From positions 1 to 11,252 of the forward strand of contig DAOUMF010000105.1 in the NCBI GenBank assembly GCA_034411955.1: 11,252 nucleotides of DNA. The letters run 5' to 3'. A program made the position numbers and the translations under genes. The DNA is from DAOUMF01 sp034411955 (GTDB lineage: Bacteria > Chloroflexota > Dehalococcoidia > SM23-28-2 > RBG-16-64-32). Under the pieces are notes generated by a model. It was not told the origin of the DNA and did not search any database. It was given only the letters and a program-made list of their open reading frames with translations. Shown one piece after another: positions 10,901 through 11,252 of the stretch (the first letter of the stretch is position 1; every line of letters starts with the position of its first letter).

Positions 10901-11252
10901 CTAGTCGTTCTTGGCCTCCCCGTACTGCTTTCGCAGGTCCGTCTTAAGGACCTTGCCCAGGTAGTTCCGGGGCAGCTCCTGCGCGAAGGCGTAGTACTTG
11001 GGCGCCTTGTAGCTGGCCAGCCGCTGCTTGACGAAGGTCGTCAGCTCGTCTGGGGAGGGCTTCTCGCCACCCTCCGCTACGATCACCGCCTTCACTTCCT
11101 CCCCCCACTCCACGTCCGGGACGCCGATGACGGCCGCCTCGCCCACCGCGGGGTGCTGCTCCAGCACGGCCTCGATCTCGCCGGTGGCGATGTTCTCGCC
11201 GCCGCGGATGATCAGGTCCTTGGTGCGGCCGGTGATGTAGATGTAGCCGTCG
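10901..11252 (-). CDS. Acyl-CoA synthetase / AMP-dependent ligase, C-terminal end (5' part beyond window)
   Basis: The enzyme activates a carboxylic acid, usually a fatty acid, with ATP to an acyl-AMP and then to the CoA thioester. Only the last 117 codons are here; the frame is open to the right edge. They form the mobile C-terminal domain: DGYIYITGRTKDLIIRGGEN (hinge and A8 motif), EIEAVLEQHPAVGEAAVIG, PDVEWGEEVKAVIV, and LPRNYLGKVLKTDLRKQY, holding the conserved A10 lysine in GKVLK. GENIATGEIE has Ala-Thr-Gly where Pro-x-x is more usual. The stop at 10903-10901 precedes the RAYT-REP element by 15 bases, and its last 44 bases are duplicated on the element's far side. The substrate cannot be told from this end. 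Confidence 0.9.
   Translation of the reverse strand, partial: DGYIYITGRTKDLIIRGGENIATGEIEAVLEQHPAVGEAAVIGVPDVEWGEEVKAVIVAEGGEKPSPDELTTFVKQRLASYKAPKYYAFAQELPRNYLGKVLKTDLRKQYGEAKND
10910..10944. repeat. Identical 35-bp core of the synthetase 3'-end direct repeat
   Basis: Identical to 10306-10340, 604 bases away. With two mismatches the match extends to the synthetase stop codon (10901). This is the copy within the intact synthetase gene. Confidence 0.9.

Overview
The window is GC-rich bacterial chromosome with no phage, plasmid, rRNA, tRNA or CRISPR signal. Three things point to Chloroflexota, probably a Dehalococcoidia-like lineage: Thr-Pro spacers followed by LPxTG-like tails on surface proteins, dispersed repeats of the 'CTTCGCTTCGCTCAGAATGAC' type, and RAYT/REP elements. 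This placement is an inference, not a proof.

Layout. From 1 to 7366 every gene lies on the minus strand. Read in the direction of transcription, a heterodimeric ABC exporter (7366-5573, then 5253-3337) is followed by a secreted von Willebrand A protein with an LPETG tail (3206-1923), a 53-codon relic that looks like the start of another surface gene (1747-1586), and a large surface protein with an Ig-like domain and an LPTTG tail that runs off the left edge (1452 to <1). The last three each have their own near-consensus TTGACA promoter. A divergent region at 7367-7496 leads on the plus strand to a RimI-type acetyltransferase (7497-8174) and two small hypothetical genes (8351-8536, 8551-8805). 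A lower-GC gene with a HEPN-like motif (9727-8831) runs back towards them. The right end, again on the minus strand, holds the 3' end of an acyl-CoA synthetase (>11252-10901), a RAYT transposase bracketed by two inverted REP hairpins (10885-10352), and a small multi-pass membrane protein (about 10304-9852) with no normal start codon.

The most interesting structure is a pair of insertions at gene-gene junctions. At the ABC junction a repeat-filled block is bounded by a perfect 15-bp direct repeat that carries both the stop of the first gene and the start of the second, so both genes stay whole. At the synthetase/membrane-protein junction the RAYT-REP element sits between two copies (42 of 44 bases identical) of the synthetase 3' end, again leaving the upstream gene whole and giving the downstream gene its own ribosome-binding region. 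The two REPs flanking the RAYT are inverted, each has a GTAG foot, and their stems differ by a compensatory base-pair change.

How the genes may work together: the ABC pair is one transporter, with one degenerate and one intact ATP site spread across the two subunits. The surface proteins are separately promoted and probably cell-envelope displayed. RimI would modify ribosomal protein S18. The other genes show no clear functional link.
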